Below, one piece after another: positions 62,986-64,000 of a stretch of DNA of 64,000 bases (position 1 is its first letter; each line of letters starts with the position of its first letter). The stretch spans positions 1,488,001-1,552,000 of the forward strand of contig NZ_QWDC01000001.1 of NCBI RefSeq assembly GCF_003432115.1, written 5' to 3'. This stretch comes from Mucilaginibacter conchicola. Its GTDB lineage: Bacteria; Bacteroidota; Bacteroidia; Sphingobacteriales; Sphingobacteriaceae. The notes beneath the pieces are model-generated. The model made no database searches. It worked only from the letters and a program-made list of their open reading frames with translations, and was not told the origin of the DNA. Position numbers and translations under genes: made by a program.

Positions 62986-64000
62986 ATGCTTACCCTTCGC
63001 CAACTCTTCCTTAATAATAACGCACAAACCACGCATTTTCCGTTACTGCTGGAGTTTGACCGTGCCGAAGGTGTTTATATCTACGAAGAGAGCGGCAAGG
63101 CATATATCGATCTCATATCAGGCATCGGTGTAAGCAACCTTGGGCACAGCAACCCAAAGGTTATACAAGCCGTGAAAGACCAGGTTGATAAATACATGCA
63201 CCTGATGGTGTACGGCGAATATGTGCAGACCCCGCAGGTGCGTTTTGCCGAAAAGTTGGTAAGCATCCTACCCCCGTCGTTAAATTCGGTTTATTTCACC
63301 AACTCGGGCGCCGAGGCGGTTGAAGGGGCCATTAAACTGGCCAAACGCTACACCGGCAGGCCAAATGTATTAGCCTTTGAAGGATCATATCACGGCAGTA
63401 CCCACGGTGCACTCAGCATAATGGGTAACGAGGAGTTTAAGCAGGCCTATCGCCCGCTCCTACCCGGTGTTGGCTTTATGCGTTTGAATAACATTGATGA
63501 TCTCGAACTCATAGATAACCAAACATCCTGCGTTATCCTCGAGACCGTGCAAGGAGAGGCCGGCATCCGCGTACCCGACTATGATTACATGCAGGCCCTG
63601 CGTAAGCGTTGTTCTGAAACCGGCACCCTGCTGATACTGGACGAGATCCAGGCAGCACTTGGTCGTACGGGCAAGCTGTTTGCCTTTGAGCATTTTGATA
63701 TAGTGCCCGATATTTTGCTGATGGCTAAAGCCCTTGGCGGTGGCATGCCTGTTGGGGCGTTTGTATCATCTATTGATATCATGTCGTCGTTTAAAGAGAA
63801 CCCTATTTTGGGGCATATCACAACCTTTGGCGGTCACCCAGTTTGTTGCGCAGCAGGGCTGGCAGCGCTTGAAGTTTTGCTTAATGAAAAGCTGATAGAT
63901 GAAGTAGCCGAAAAGGAAGCCATCATCCGCAGCGAACTGCAACATCCGGCCATTAAAGAGATCCGCGGTAAGGGTTTGATGCTGGCTGTAGAATTTGAAA
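62986..64000 (+). CDS. Class III aminotransferase (aspartate aminotransferase family), cut by the window end
   Basis: The frame is open from ATG 62986 to the last base (338 codons). It has the fold-type I PLP features SNLGHSNPKVIQAVKDQVDK, FTNSGAEAVEGAIKLAKRYT, FEGSYHGSTHGALS, the Asp of LILDEIQAALGRTG and the PLP-binding Lys248 in LMAKALGGGMPVGA. The enzyme moves an amino group from an omega-amino acid such as ornithine or acetylornithine; the exact substrate cannot be named. The C-terminus lies beyond 64000. Confidence 0.9.
   Translation, partial: MLTLRQLFLNNNAQTTHFPLLLEFDRAEGVYIYEESGKAYIDLISGIGVSNLGHSNPKVIQAVKDQVDKYMHLMVYGEYVQTPQVRFAEKLVSILPPSLNSVYFTNSGAEAVEGAIKLAKRYTGRPNVLAFEGSYHGSTHGALSIMGNEEFKQAYRPLLPGVGFMRLNNIDDLELIDNQTSCVILETVQGEAGIRVPDYDYMQALRKRCSETGTLLILDEIQAALGRTGKLFAFEHFDIVPDILLMAKALGGGMPVGAFVSSIDIMSSFKENPILGHITTFGGHPVCCAAGLAALEVLLNEKLIDEVAEKEAIIRSELQHPAIKEIRGKGLMLAVEFE

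Overview
This is a 64 kb stretch of a Bacteroidota chromosome, most likely Sphingobacteriaceae and close to Mucilaginibacter or Pedobacter. That placement is inferred from gene content, not from a database search. The evidence is a TonB/ExbBD cluster with an HU-SPOR protein, a DUF5686/carboxypeptidase-regulatory outer-membrane protein, a type IX secretion C-terminal domain, an ECF sigma operon of Bacteroidota type, -7 promoter boxes of the TAnnTTTG type, and few Shine-Dalgarno sites. There is no rRNA, no recognisable tRNA, no CRISPR array, no phage and no intact transposase. Nearly all of it is ordinary core and envelope biology; what is unusual lies in the spaces between genes.

Layout. 1-5.3 kb: outer-membrane barrel, HU-SPOR protein, ExbB, ExbD and TonB in one operon. 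5.5-10.7 kb: folC, an aldo/keto reductase and a DUF5686 protein. 10.7-12.5 kb (minus): two overlapping nucleotidyltransferases. 12.6-19.2 kb: guaA, a PBP1-fold lipoprotein, an RsmB-type methyltransferase and a FtsX/MacB-type permease. 19.4-22.7 kb (minus): MarC, MFS and APC transporters. 22.8-24.6 kb: a conserved-looking intergenic element, a RelE/ParE-type toxin-antitoxin pair and small unknown genes. 24.7-30.4 kb: membrane pyrophosphatase, APC permease, an unknown gene and a PBP4-type carboxypeptidase. 30.6-32.5 kb: a DNA-alkylation repair operon with AraC-MGMT, a 2OG-Fe(II) oxygenase and a separate Ada zinc domain. 32.7-41 kb: TPR protein, exported class II cyclic-nucleotide phosphodiesterase, AI-2E family protein, a tandem pair of unknown exported paralogues, Gfo/Idh/MocA oxidoreductase, ligA and an exported nuclease/phosphatase. 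41.3-45.7 kb: vWA-type membrane protein, DUF3253, a 437-bp intergenic element, serine hydrolase and VOC protein. 45.9-52.9 kb: engB, UbiA-like prenyltransferase, Crp/Fnr regulator, NAD-epimerase, M3 peptidase, small membrane proteins and PAP2. 53-57 kb: APC permease and Kup. 57.2-64 kb: a mini T9SS protein, FAH hydrolase, M23 peptidase, Bcp, an ECF sigma/repeat-protein/sensor operon, and the start of a class III aminotransferase cut by the window end.

The main anomaly is the density of short palindromic repeats. At least three sequence variants share one plan (GTCATT...AATCT paired with its inverse), alongside REP-like hairpins, CCCCCTGAAGGGGG hairpins and low-complexity words that occur as inverted pairs. 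Most sit just after genes. Several lie inside reading frames without breaking them: in folC, in the vWA protein, at the tail of the RsmB-type enzyme and at the start of the M23 peptidase. This looks like a population of mobile palindromes that can contribute protein sequence. No enzyme able to move them is visible in the window.
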